From assembly GCA_004802705.1 (NCBI GenBank), contig SGPL01000010.1:62001-126000 (forward strand): 64,000 nucleotides of DNA, written 5' to 3'. The DNA comes from Bondarzewia mesenterica (lineage: Eukaryota; Basidiomycota; Agaricomycetes; Russulales; Bondarzewiaceae). Both the position numbers and the translations under genes were made by a program. Shown here piece by piece: positions 49,576-58,722 of this stretch. The notes under the pieces are model-generated. The model was not told the origin of the DNA. It searched no databases and saw nothing but the letters and a program-made list of their open reading frames with translations. Position 1 is the stretch's first letter, and each line of letters starts with the position of its first letter.

Positions 49576-50667
49576 ATGGCAACGATATATCGCCTGAACA
49601 TCGCACCACCGTTGATGAATAGCTCTTGTGCATGGTCGTCCGAATTGCACGAGCTGCAGGAGCTGTTCAACTCCCCTCATACAGGAGCCGTGACCACTAG
49701 AACAGCAACGCTGACAGGGTATGGACAGACCTCAGCGAACACGGTGAGCAACGAATCCCTTTAATAGGCCCACGGCTATCATTTGACGAAGGCAACATCG
49801 TTCTAAGGTAGTGTTCACCAATGAGACTCAATCCTCATTGAACTCCTTTGGCTATTCACCGCATCCGCTCTCGACCTATATCGATAATGTCCGCACAATT
49901 CTCGCCAATGCCCCCGAAGGCTCTGTGAAACCAGTCATCTTCAGCATCACGTCCTCCTCTCCCTCCTCTCTTGCCTCTATGATGGATGCCATCCAGAATT
50001 TCCGCACGGAAGTCCACGATTCCGAAGGCCCAACATCGCGCGTTGCCGTCGAGCTTAACACTAGCTGTCCAAACATCAGGGCTCGCCCCCACCCGCCTAC
50101 AGCTTCTCTCTGCTGTCCCCGATACTAAAAGTCCTTGCGTCATATTTCTGGAACGACACGACCCTTGTAATCGGACTCAAACTGGCGCCTTACGTCTATT
50201 CAACGCAGTTTGAGGATATTGTCAAGGCCGTAGCTTCCTTTTCGCGACCAGATCCCAAGGATGTGTCTCGCCGGGTTAACCCCTTTGCATTCTTCACATC
50301 GACGAATACTCTCGGGAACTCGCTTTTGTTCTTCGAGCAGACATTCAACCCGAAGACTATTGAGAAGTCCGAGGGGTATGTGAATGCAGACGCGAGCTCG
50401 TTTTCCCTCCCGACGATATTGGGGGGTCTGGCGGGCGAAGCGATCCATCCGTTGTCCCTCGGAAATGTGCGTTCTCTCACGCAGCTTCTCCATGCGCACG
50501 AAGATGAGTCAATGCGTGCGATATCCGTCATCGGGGTCGGAGGCGTTACTACAAATCAAGCGCACAGACGGATGCGTAGCGCTGGGGCGAAGGTCGTTGC
50601 ATGTGCGACTCTGCTTGGCAGAGAGGGTGTCAGGGCTTTTGAAATTCTGTCGATCGAGAATGAATGA
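49576..50667 (+). CDS. URA1: Class 1 dihydroorotate dehydrogenase (URA1 type), with an apparent frame break
   Basis: FMN enzyme oxidising dihydroorotate to orotate in pyrimidine synthesis; class 1A forms are soluble and use fumarate. ATG 49576 starts MATIYRLNIAPPLMNSS; an intron (about 49744-49808) joins GYGQTSANT to VVFTNETQSSLNSFGY. Visible motifs: VAVELNTSCPNI, whose Cys is the catalytic base of class 1A enzymes; IGLKLAPYVYSTQFEDIV; FFTSTNTLGNSLLF; SLPTILGGLAGEAIHPL; and the FMN phosphate region ISVIGVGGVTTNQAHRRM with ACATLLGREG. Right after NTSCPNI the frame breaks: GGG at 50079-50081 needs one more G to reach the downstream frame that begins near YSFSLLSPI. With one frame the product would be about 315 aa, the family length. 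Either a sequence error or an inactivating deletion. Confidence 0.85.
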
Positions 50668-52347
50668 ATTTGCTTAAGAGAAGCATTGTGAATACATACA
50701 ATGGGTACGTGCCGGATCTCAAAATTTCAACGTATTTATAACGGTATATGCATCACCAGGGATAATAACATTATAAAGCGGGTGGCGAATAGTGAGTACT
50801 TCTCTGTACAACATCGGAGCGGCTTTTGCAACTGTGCGCTTCGATTCAACAAATATGACCAGATGTGTAATTCTCAACCGCCAGGCAATTGAGCAATCGA
50901 TACGACATCAATTGATCTTGGTATTGGGGACGCAGGGCGGTCGAAGGCCGAGGAGAACCAGAGAATTGCGATCACAAGAAGGTATGTAATTGAAGAATTG
51001 GGGCGACGAAGGAATTCAACAGAGGTTGTGAAATTCCAAATTTGACGTCCTGGAAAACGTCTGCAGATGCCCGCGGTTATAGATTGTTAGAAGCGGGCAT
51101 GCATGTAGGCAGTGACTATATGTGGAACCGGTGCCTTCTGCGCCGTATCGAACTTATAACGGCTCGATTCTATTCTGCTCAACATCAGCGACCAAGGAGA
51201 CACCGATCTTGAAACTTCCTGTCTGATGACATTCTTATTTCGCTTCACACCCCCTGGGTCAACGTCGTCGACGAATCCAGGCCCACTCAAACGCACCCGG
51301 GAGGGAGGTTGAGCGCATTCGGCGGATGCGATCAGGGATCAGAAGACACAAACACGGTTGGAAGGGAGGGAGCGGCGCAGATGCCCACAGTCCAACGATG
51401 GGCCCCGCTCGCCCACCGCCGGGGACCAGCACGACCACCCCGCAGCGCTGAGCATCAAGTCCATCGCAGCGGATGGCTATTATCCCTTGGACCGTCAAAA
51501 AAGAATTAAAAAAAACCTCTAAATAAGTAAAAGGTAAATAGACCCAATATGTGAGGGTCTGATCCGTCCCGAATCCCCGCGCGATGTCGACGCCAGACTG
51601 AGAAAGAAAGAAAGAACAGGCCCGAGCCCCTCGCACTGCCTCCGAGGCGCCTGGTGCACGGGATGGGTCAGCCCGCCTCCGGGCAGCTGCCCTGCTGGCG
51701 GTAAGATATGACAGTTATTCATGAAGCCCAGTCGGCGAGCTCCAACCTGAGGATCCTTTCAAACGAGTTGTGAGTGAGTGCGATGGTGCTGGAATGACAG
51801 GAAGGAGATGACAGACGACATCCAAGCGCGAACGAACGGGTATTCGCATCGACCGATGCACGACGCACGACCGTTGTCGGTGCAAGTCCTACGGTAGTGG
51901 CTTTCTGTGAGGCTCGACGGGAAATAGCACGCGACGCTTTCATTCGACGGAGATCCTGCGGGGGGCAGCGGTCGTCGCTGTTGTAGCACGGTCATGGAGG
52001 TCAACGTCAACATATTGCTCCGAAAGTTGGGGCTGGTTGCACTAGAAGTTGGCGGCGAGTGCACTCCTGTGTTGAGGGCATTTCGACTCAGAGGAGATCG
52101 ACCATGATATTCGTCGCAGATGCAGATTGTGATGTGCAACGATGGCGTGTGACCGTTTATGAGCGATTGCATCCAATCCGCACACAATTCGTGTCACAGC
52201 AGATACTCGAGAGATATTAAAGCTTACAGTGGAAGCGAGTGGCATCATAAAGTTATATTTGGTGACTCGTTTGGTACACATTTTGCTTTGGTGAGGAGAC
52301 TCAGTGTGGCCCGAGCCAGGAAACAACTGACATTATAAATACCTGAA
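50668..52347. other. Long intergenic region (1.7 kb) without a supportable gene
   Basis: Open frames in this stretch (for example 51259-51636 and 51759-52187 on the minus strand) are short, lack recognisable domains and do not splice convincingly. There is an A-rich patch at about 51497-51540. I see no transposon termini or RNA gene. Confidence 0.4.
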
Positions 52348-52857
52348 TCAGATCCAGTCCATGTTTCCTCCTCCACAAATTTCGATATTGCGTTTGGTAA
52401 AAATCCCCCCACTCCAGCAGTCTGTCTGAAACACGAATGGTTCCGCAGGCCCTCGAGCGCCCGCCGTCCAGCTCGGCGCCTTCTCATGGTGTTTCTCTGT
52501 AAAGGCGATGAATTCTTCTCGGCTCAAAGTCTGCCTGAGGTACGTCGCGTAAGGGTTAGTCACGCCATCGTTGCCCATCCTCAGCAACCCCAGATCGTTG
52601 CGTTCATTGAAGCAAATGGCCATAGTCTCCGCAAAGCCTGCGAGAACAGCGTACCGCACGGGATCGGGATCTCTTGGGTCAGGTATGTCTTCAACCTTCC
52701 ATGATACCTGATCCCAGAAGTACTGCGTCTCATACCCAACTTGGAGTGGCCGACCAATTGATGCCCATTCGTATATGCGGTATAAGCAGCGCAGAGAAGT
52801 GTCGCGGAGATAGAAAGGCCATATATAGCGTGACTCTGGCAAACCAGCGTAATCCAT
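52348..52857 (-). CDS. Hypothetical protein, 169 aa, single exon
   Basis: Unknown function. ATG 52857 starts MDYAGLPESRYIWPFYLRD, followed by TSLRCLYRIYEWASIGRPLQ, GYETQYFWDQVSWKVEDIPD, DPVRYAVLAGFAETMAICFN and a C-terminus EICGGGNMDWI before TGA at 52348-52350. The composition (many Trp, Tyr, Asp/Pro and short helices) is that of a folded soluble protein and the frame has no stop over 510 nt, so I believe it is real. The frame is also open upstream, with another ATG at 53019 that would add 54 residues rich in Arg, Pro and Leu; this could be a mitochondrial presequence or merely translated pyrimidine-rich promoter. I give the shorter form. No domain is recognised. Confidence 0.62.
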   Translation of the reverse strand: MDYAGLPESRYIWPFYLRDTSLRCLYRIYEWASIGRPLQVGYETQYFWDQVSWKVEDIPDPRDPDPVRYAVLAGFAETMAICFNERNDLGLLRMGNDGVTNPYATYLRQTLSREEFIAFTEKHHEKAPSWTAGARGPAEPFVFQTDCWSGGIFTKRNIEICGGGNMDWI

Positions 52858-53398
52858 CCTCTGCTGCACGATGGAGGGATTTGATATAATGGATGTGGGT
52901 GAAAGCGGCGCAGGGAGGGGGAAGAAGAAAGGATATGGGCGAAGCAGCTGCAGAAGCAATCGGCACGGATGTGGACTGCGAGAGATGACTCGGAAGGGCG
53001 AAATCCATGCAACTAACATCGCCGAGCGAAGACGTGAAGTGCGGGAGATGTAGGAAAAAAAAACGATAACGAGTTGTGAGAATGCACACAAATTTCGCTG
53101 AATAGGAGGTCATGGCTGTCGCTAAATGCCCAGTTAGATCGAGCTGGTTGCAACAATAATCCGAGAACCTACCTAACTTTCGATAGCAGGCAAGCAAGGA
53201 AACGCAGGACATGGTGGTAAGATTCAAGACAGAAATGGAGTTCGAATGCGACCAGCGCAACTGTTAAGTTTAACAATACAGTAGTTTGCGTGCGCCACGA
53301 AAGCGAACTGCATTCTATGTCGATATTGTATTCCTGTTCCTGTTGAGGGTTGGTCGAGGACAGGTTTACCTCTGTTTACCTTTGATAATTCAACGTTA

Positions 53399-53406
53399 TG
53401 ACGTCA
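53399..53406. promoter_or_regulatory. CRE-type palindrome TGACGTCA
   Basis: A perfect TGACGTCA, the consensus of ATF/CREB bZIP factors such as fungal Atf1, sits in the divergent promoter 344 bases upstream of the plus-strand ATG. A near-match TGACGTCG lies about 130 bases further on. Motif only. Confidence 0.45.
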
Positions 53407-53703
53407 CTTGATGGGCATCACGGCGCACGCTCACCTACGCTCACGTTCTCCTCCGTCAACGTTGTTGTCGGCGTTTCGGGTAACTGGACAACTTTTGCTT
53501 GCTGTCATCTGTTTTTAACTCTTTCTCGTTGAAACGTGACGTCGAGTGGTAGGTTCCTGTTTGATGCTATTGTTCATCTAGGTCATGAGGCTGCGCTATC
53601 AGTCCGTTTTTTTCTTTCCTTTATCCTGCTTTCGCTCAACGATTGATGTTATCTTTGATCTAATCGATTGTGCTGCATGGAATACGAGGAGATTGCGAGA
53701 AAG

Positions 53704-53710
53704 TATAAAA
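53704..53710 (+). promoter_or_regulatory. TATA box of nucleotidyltransferase-fold gene
   Basis: TATAAAA lies 40 bases upstream of the first base of the ATG at 53750, in a clean AT/GC context. It is one of the best TATA elements in the window and suggests a regulated promoter with a very short leader. Confidence 0.5.
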
Positions 53711-53749
53711 GGCGACCTTTCATAATGTAACTGCATCCCAACATCCGCC

Positions 53750-54544
53750 ATGTCCACTCAAATGTGAGTGCAGAATCGTATATTCTTCTGTATCTCAACT
53801 AATTCATGATTTTTCTAGCATGACTAGAAAAGATATCTTCACTGCGACTGAACTCGTGGAAGGTTAGTGTTATAATTCATATTCTTTACAAACTTTTGAC
53901 CTTTCCTGTGCCTTGTAGGACTTGATATGATCTCTTCTGAACTCGTCGCCGCTGTTAGCAGCTCCGGGTTGCAAATTGATCTCCCGCTCCGAATCATGGT
54001 TGCCGGAGGCGCAGTCTCCGTTTTGAAATACAAGACTCGAGAAACTACGCGCGATGTTGACTTCTATCACCCATCAGCGGACGTGCGGAAAATACTCCTG
54101 AAATTGGGAAAGTCAGTTGCTGATGCCAAGAATTGGGAAGGGGCTTTTTATTGGTTCAACGAAGCCTTGGTAAACATCATTGAAGGCGATCCCGCATACT
54201 CTGCTGTTTTCGCCAACAGCATGAATTCAAAAGATACAGTGTATTCCTCGGAGAGCATCGTTCTTGTCCCCGTCGACATTAATTGGCAGCTTCACCGCAA
54301 GATTTCCCGCGTCTCAAAGTACATTCGCCTTACCCTTGGAATTCGCATCGAAGACATGGATGATGCTCTTTACTTGCTCCACCTTTTTCATTCTTCCAAA
54401 GGCAGAGCTTTGAAAAAGAGCGAGTTCCGACAGATGTACTCGGAATCCACCACCGCGAGGATAAGTGATGCTGCTATTGCACACATTGCCGATACGTATA
54501 GGCATCGCTACAACTCCGTGGGCTTGAATCTTGATGAATGGTGA
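53750..54544 (+). CDS. Nucleotidyltransferase-fold-like hypothetical protein
   Basis: Three exons (53750-53763, 53819-53862, 53919-54544) give 227 aa. The core reads LPLRIMVAGGAVSVLKYKTR followed by ETTRDVDFYHPSADV. This is the layout of minimal nucleotidyltransferase-fold domains: a Gly-Gly-Ala-Val/Ser loop, then, about 15 residues on, a strand with D-x-D (DVD). A third acidic residue could lie in LVPVDINWQL. The C-terminal half is helical (IEDMDDALYLLHLFHSSKG, IAHIADTYRHRYNSVG). I infer an MNT/DUF6036-like domain as found in some toxin-antitoxin antitoxins and AMP-transferases, but a degenerate, non-catalytic copy is possible. The upstream promoter has a good TATA box. No neighbouring partner gene is evident. 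Confidence 0.75.
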
Positions 54545-55014
54545 GACAATCTGACCGGATTTATTCACTGCCGCATCTCACTTGCTCATTAGATTCTCGA
54601 CTGGATGTGGACACAAGTTTGTCAATGTATAATTACAAGTATGATGTGGAATTGTTATGAAGCTGCCGCATGCATTGTTGAATTGCAGCAGTATGTATAA
54701 GTCAGATGATGGCTAAAATTCAACAATCTTGAAGGCACAGGTAGTTCATGCTCGCCCTCCATACCTTCAACCTGCATCTGAAGATTGCAAGGTCCATGTG
54801 GAACCAATAATTCACGCTCTCTTTCGGGACTCCATGTGGCATGTGATTGTGATCGAGTTCGACTGAGTCACGATCGATCTCGATCATGACTCAGTCGAAC
54901 TCGATCACATGTCGCATGCGGTACCGACCCGTAGACTAACAGCTCAAAAAGCAACCGCGACGCGACGCGTCTCGCTCAGAACCCAAATTCACTTAATTGT
55001 CACTCATCGACAAT
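54545..55014. other. Intergenic region with large inverted repeat
   Basis: Holds the 3' flank of the nucleotidyltransferase-fold gene and the promoter of the PARP gene. The outstanding element is the perfect inverted repeat at 54848-54909. No ORF is supportable. Confidence 0.5.
54848..54909. repeat. Perfect 23-bp inverted repeat with two AP-1/Gcn4-type sites
   Basis: The left arm (54848-54870) and right arm (54887-54909) are exact reverse complements over 23 bases and surround a 16-base spacer that contains CGATCG. The left arm carries TGAGTCA and the right arm TGACTCA, the Gcn4/AP-1 bZIP consensus. The element ends 105 bases before the PARP start codon, so it may be a promoter element; a cruciform or a small mobile-element remnant are alternatives. 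Confidence 0.8.
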
Positions 55015-58000
55015 ATGCCTCCCAGAAAGAATGCTGCTGCTGCTGCTACAGATGCCACAACGAAGCGGCCATCCACAAGATCAAGCACCAGGTCGAAAGC
55101 GCCGACGTCAAGCAGTAAACCCGCGCCACAATCAGCATCCAAGGCTGAATCAAAGTCTAAGCGCGTCCGTGCAGACTCGGACGACGAAACCGACAAGCCG
55201 GTTAGTAAGAAAGTCAAAGGTGATGAAGACACTCAGGATGAGGTACCTAAGATGGTGATTCACAACATTCCACTTGTGGCTTGCAACTTAACTCACACCG
55301 GGCCAGGTCACAGTAATCAAGAGAGGGGCAGCACCCGTCGACCCCGTATCGGGATATGTTGGTACGCCCCAAAGACATGAAATAAGACTTTCTTTTAGTT
55401 CTGACATGGTTTTCTCCGGTGAAGATACCCATCAAGTGTATAGCTCAGGGGATGAAGTATGGGATGCCATGCTCAACCAAACTGACGTTGGGAAGAACGC
55501 GAATAAGTGAGTTTAACAGTTCAAAGTGGTGAAAACCCAGGCTCATCTACCATCAAAAGATTCTATGTCATCCAGTTGTTGCACACTATCGGGAGCAACT
55601 CGTCGTGCATGTTATTTACACGCTGGGGCCGCGTCGGTGAAGATGGCCAGACGCAATTCAAGGTGAGATCCGCAATACAGTCATGCCGATAAATTTGCCA
55701 TTGACGAGCGCGATTTATAAAGGGACCATTCTCTGCCGCTACGGCTGTGAACGAATTCAAGAAACAGTTCAGGTCGAAGACAGGCACTGCATGGGAGAGC
55801 AGGAAAGGTATGACTGCTAAGAAAGGTATCTGATACTCCCCCGATGACTCGATTGTGTTGCTGACCATAGTTTTGCTGACAAGGAAGATACACATGGTTG
55901 GGTGAGACTTTTGCTTTGATTTACGCATCTCTAGAATTCACATTTTATTCAGAGCGCGCCTTCGAAGACGAAGACGAGTCTGATGACAAGAAAGTCCAGG
56001 CAGGACCGTCCAAGCAAAGTGAACCGGACGTTGTTCCGGATTCCGCTCTCATTCCCGAGATACAAGCTCTCTGCAAACTAATATTTTCTATCAGGTGAAG
56101 TTATCTCGTGAGTTGCTAAATCTCGCTCAACTCAAGCTTTTTCCCTCTCAGTCTGTTTGAAGCCCATCTGTCTTCCATGAACTATGACGCCAATAAATTG
56201 CCGCTGGGTAAGCTTTAAAGTCAATTTAGACCGTATCAGCAACCGCATTATAATTTTTCGTTAGGCAAACTTGCCAAGTCAACTATTTTGAATGGCTTTG
56301 CCGCACTTAAGGTGCTTCTACTATCCACTTGATGTCCAGTCAACTGTATCGAAGGCTAATATCTTATTTCTGACGTAGGTCCTCTCTGAAGTCATCGCGG
56401 ATCCGACCGGCAACACTGCCACGTCCCTAGGCGGCTTCGCACAAGCCTGCCAAGAGCTGACTGGGAGATACTACTCGTTCGCCACCCATTTGTCTCTGAG
56501 ACCATTGTTTCTTACCAATCAATCTACAGAATTGTACCTCATGTGTTCGGAAGGAACACCAGACCCCTTACCATTAGCACGATGCCCTTGCTCAAGAAGG
56601 AGCTTGAGCTCGTAGACGCTCTCGGTGACATGGTTTGTTAACTACTCGTTCTCTCGCAATGCACTGAGCATTAACCGATTGTGATAGGAAATTGCTCAAG
56701 AGCTCATTCAGACGAGCACTCTGCTGGATGCTAAGGGCAACGCTATCAACCCCGTTGACGCTCACTTCCGCTCGCTCAAGTTATCTTTCATGGAGCTTGT
56801 CGATCCCAGCAGCCGGGAATTCCAGGCTCTTGCAGCTTATGCAACCGACTCACATGGAACTACTCACAGTCATTTTAGGGTCAAGATACAAAACGCCTAT
56901 CGCGTTGAAAGGTTCGTATAGTCGGTATCAGCGTTGGACTTACAAACCGATGTACATTTTTGTTGCTATGCAGGCAAGAAGAGACACACGCCTGGACTCA
57001 AGACGGATTCGAAAATTTACTGGACGGGCAGAGAATGCTCCTCTGGCATGGCTCTAGAACTACTAACTTTGCTGGTAAGAATGATACCTTCTCTTCCAAA
57101 TTTTCCCAAGGCATGAAGCGCTTCCGCTATCCGTTCTCTTCAGGTATCCTGAGACAGGGCCTGCGTATCGCACCGCCAGAGGGTATGTGTTTCACTTCAC
57201 GATCACAATGCTTGATACTTACCACTGTATGCTGTCACCTAGCTCCTGCCACCGGTAAGTCGGCAAGTGAACTGTCTGAGTTGCGCCTTCCATCTCGTTT
57301 CCAGGGTATATGTTCGGCAAGGGTGTATATTTTGCGGATGTATGTAATCATCTTTTCTGACTTTTTGAGGAATATGTTCACCAACTGATTCTGGTCTGTT
57401 GCAGATGGTTTCTAAGGTGCGTATGACTTGTTGATATATGTACTTCTGACTGGTATCCTCATATTACCTACAGTCCGCAAACTATTGTCACGCCTAGTGA
57501 GTTTGCAGCGCATGCACCACAATCACGACCTGGTGATAGATTCTCATGAAATTCTTTTCAGTTTGAGTGACGGCGTCGGGCTCCTCCTTCTTTGTGAAGT
57601 GGCCGCGAAGGTGAGTTCAAGTTCTACTGATGATGGTCAAGAATGATCGCGTCGAAATTTGACTTACCCAAACTCTTTCATGCAGCCTTTCTTTGAACAG
57701 GCAGACGCGAATTTCAATGCAGATCAAGACTGCAAGGTCGCCAGTAAACTGTATGCTCCACCAATTTCGTTCCTCTTATGTCGTTCACCTTTTCATCTTC
57801 GTTGTTCTATGTATAGAGCGACGAAAGGTCTCGGAACGTGGCAGCCCACTAAATGGCAAGATGCCGGCAAGGCATTGGGTAATAATGCATTGAATGGATG
57901 CGTAATGCCCGATGGTCTCCCGGCAGATTCGGGTCTGGGAACTGGACTTCTTTACAATGAAGTGCGTTTTTCATGAGACGTGTCTTGCAGCTCATGCTAA

Positions 58001-58094
58001 GCTCTGTGTGCTTTTCTCTTTGTAGTATATCGTCTACAGCGCCTCCCAGATCCGGCTGCGGTACCTTCTGATGTTCAAGATGGAGAACTACTGA
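55015..58094 (+). CDS. Poly(ADP-ribose) polymerase, WGR-PRD-catalytic type
   Basis: Nuclear ADP-ribosyltransferase of the PARP1/2/3 group, activated by DNA breaks. From ATG 55015: a basic Ser/Thr/Lys-rich tail (MPPRKNAAAAATDATTK) likely to bind DNA and carry a nuclear signal, a WGR domain (YVIQLLHTIGSNSSCMLFTR, WGRVGEDGQTQF), then the helical regulatory domain (LPLGKLAKSTILNGFAALKV across an intron, MPLLKKELELVDALGDM) and the catalytic domain. The H-Y-E triad can be read: His in LLWHGSR, Tyr in FGKGVYFAD, Glu in LLYNEYIVYSASQIRLRYLL. The stop TGA is at 58092-58094. About fourteen short introns, including one of unusual acceptor near 57820. There is no zinc finger or BRCT domain, so it is PARP2-like in layout. 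Confidence 0.93.
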
Positions 58095-58722
58095 ACAGTT
58101 CTCATCCCGGTCTCCGAACTTGAAGACACGAAACCTCAATGAACTTCAGCGTATACCCCAAGACAGTCATCAAGTCGAGCTTCCCCGTCGTCTCCAACTC
58201 TTACGTCGCAACTTTCAAGACCTCCGATAAACACTAAAGAAATATTTCTGCTTCAAAGCATAGGATCTACTGTATAGATCTGGGATCAAGTACGACTCAG
58301 AACTGCCAGTAGTGTTCGACAATCCGGAAGTCATCTTGAGAGCACTTGTTTTTATCCATGTAATCGTGAGACTATGTTATTCACAATATGCCACATGGAC
58401 TCCTTTCTTGATGTTCCTTGTGTCCTCGTGAGATATACTTAATACAAAACAGCACCTTGTTTACGGCGAGTTCTCAACCAGCGACTTCGTCCTTTTTCTT
58501 TGATTACGTCATCCACATTCGTGTTCGCGATACACGTGATCAAGTCTTGTGTAAGTGCTCGTCCTCAATTGAGCGTCTACCAACAGACTATCACTAACTT
58601 ACTAGTTACCTCCTCGCACAAGCTGGTGGTTTTTTAACGACTGCCTGCTTGCTCATTTTGCTCTCAGGAATTTGCCTTCCTTCTGACGGGACTCGTACTG
58701 CGACTGAATCGTCTCGTCCGCT
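58095..58722. other. Intergenic region with CRE-like and E-box motifs
   Basis: No gene. TTACGTCA at 58504-58511 and CACGTG at 58533-58538 lie close together about 190-220 bases upstream of the MFAP1 start. Pyrimidine-rich stretches follow. Confidence 0.4.

Larger units (their letters stand above)
52858..53749. other. Divergent intergenic region with CRE and TATA elements
   Basis: Shared upstream region of the 169-aa gene (minus) and the nucleotidyltransferase-fold gene (plus). It contains a perfect CRE palindrome at 53399-53406, a near copy TGACGTCG at 53537-53544 and a TATA box at 53704-53710. Confidence 0.5.

Noticed and set aside
51259..51636. Minus-strand open frame of 125 codons
   Set aside because: Low-complexity composition, no domain, no support from neighbouring exons.
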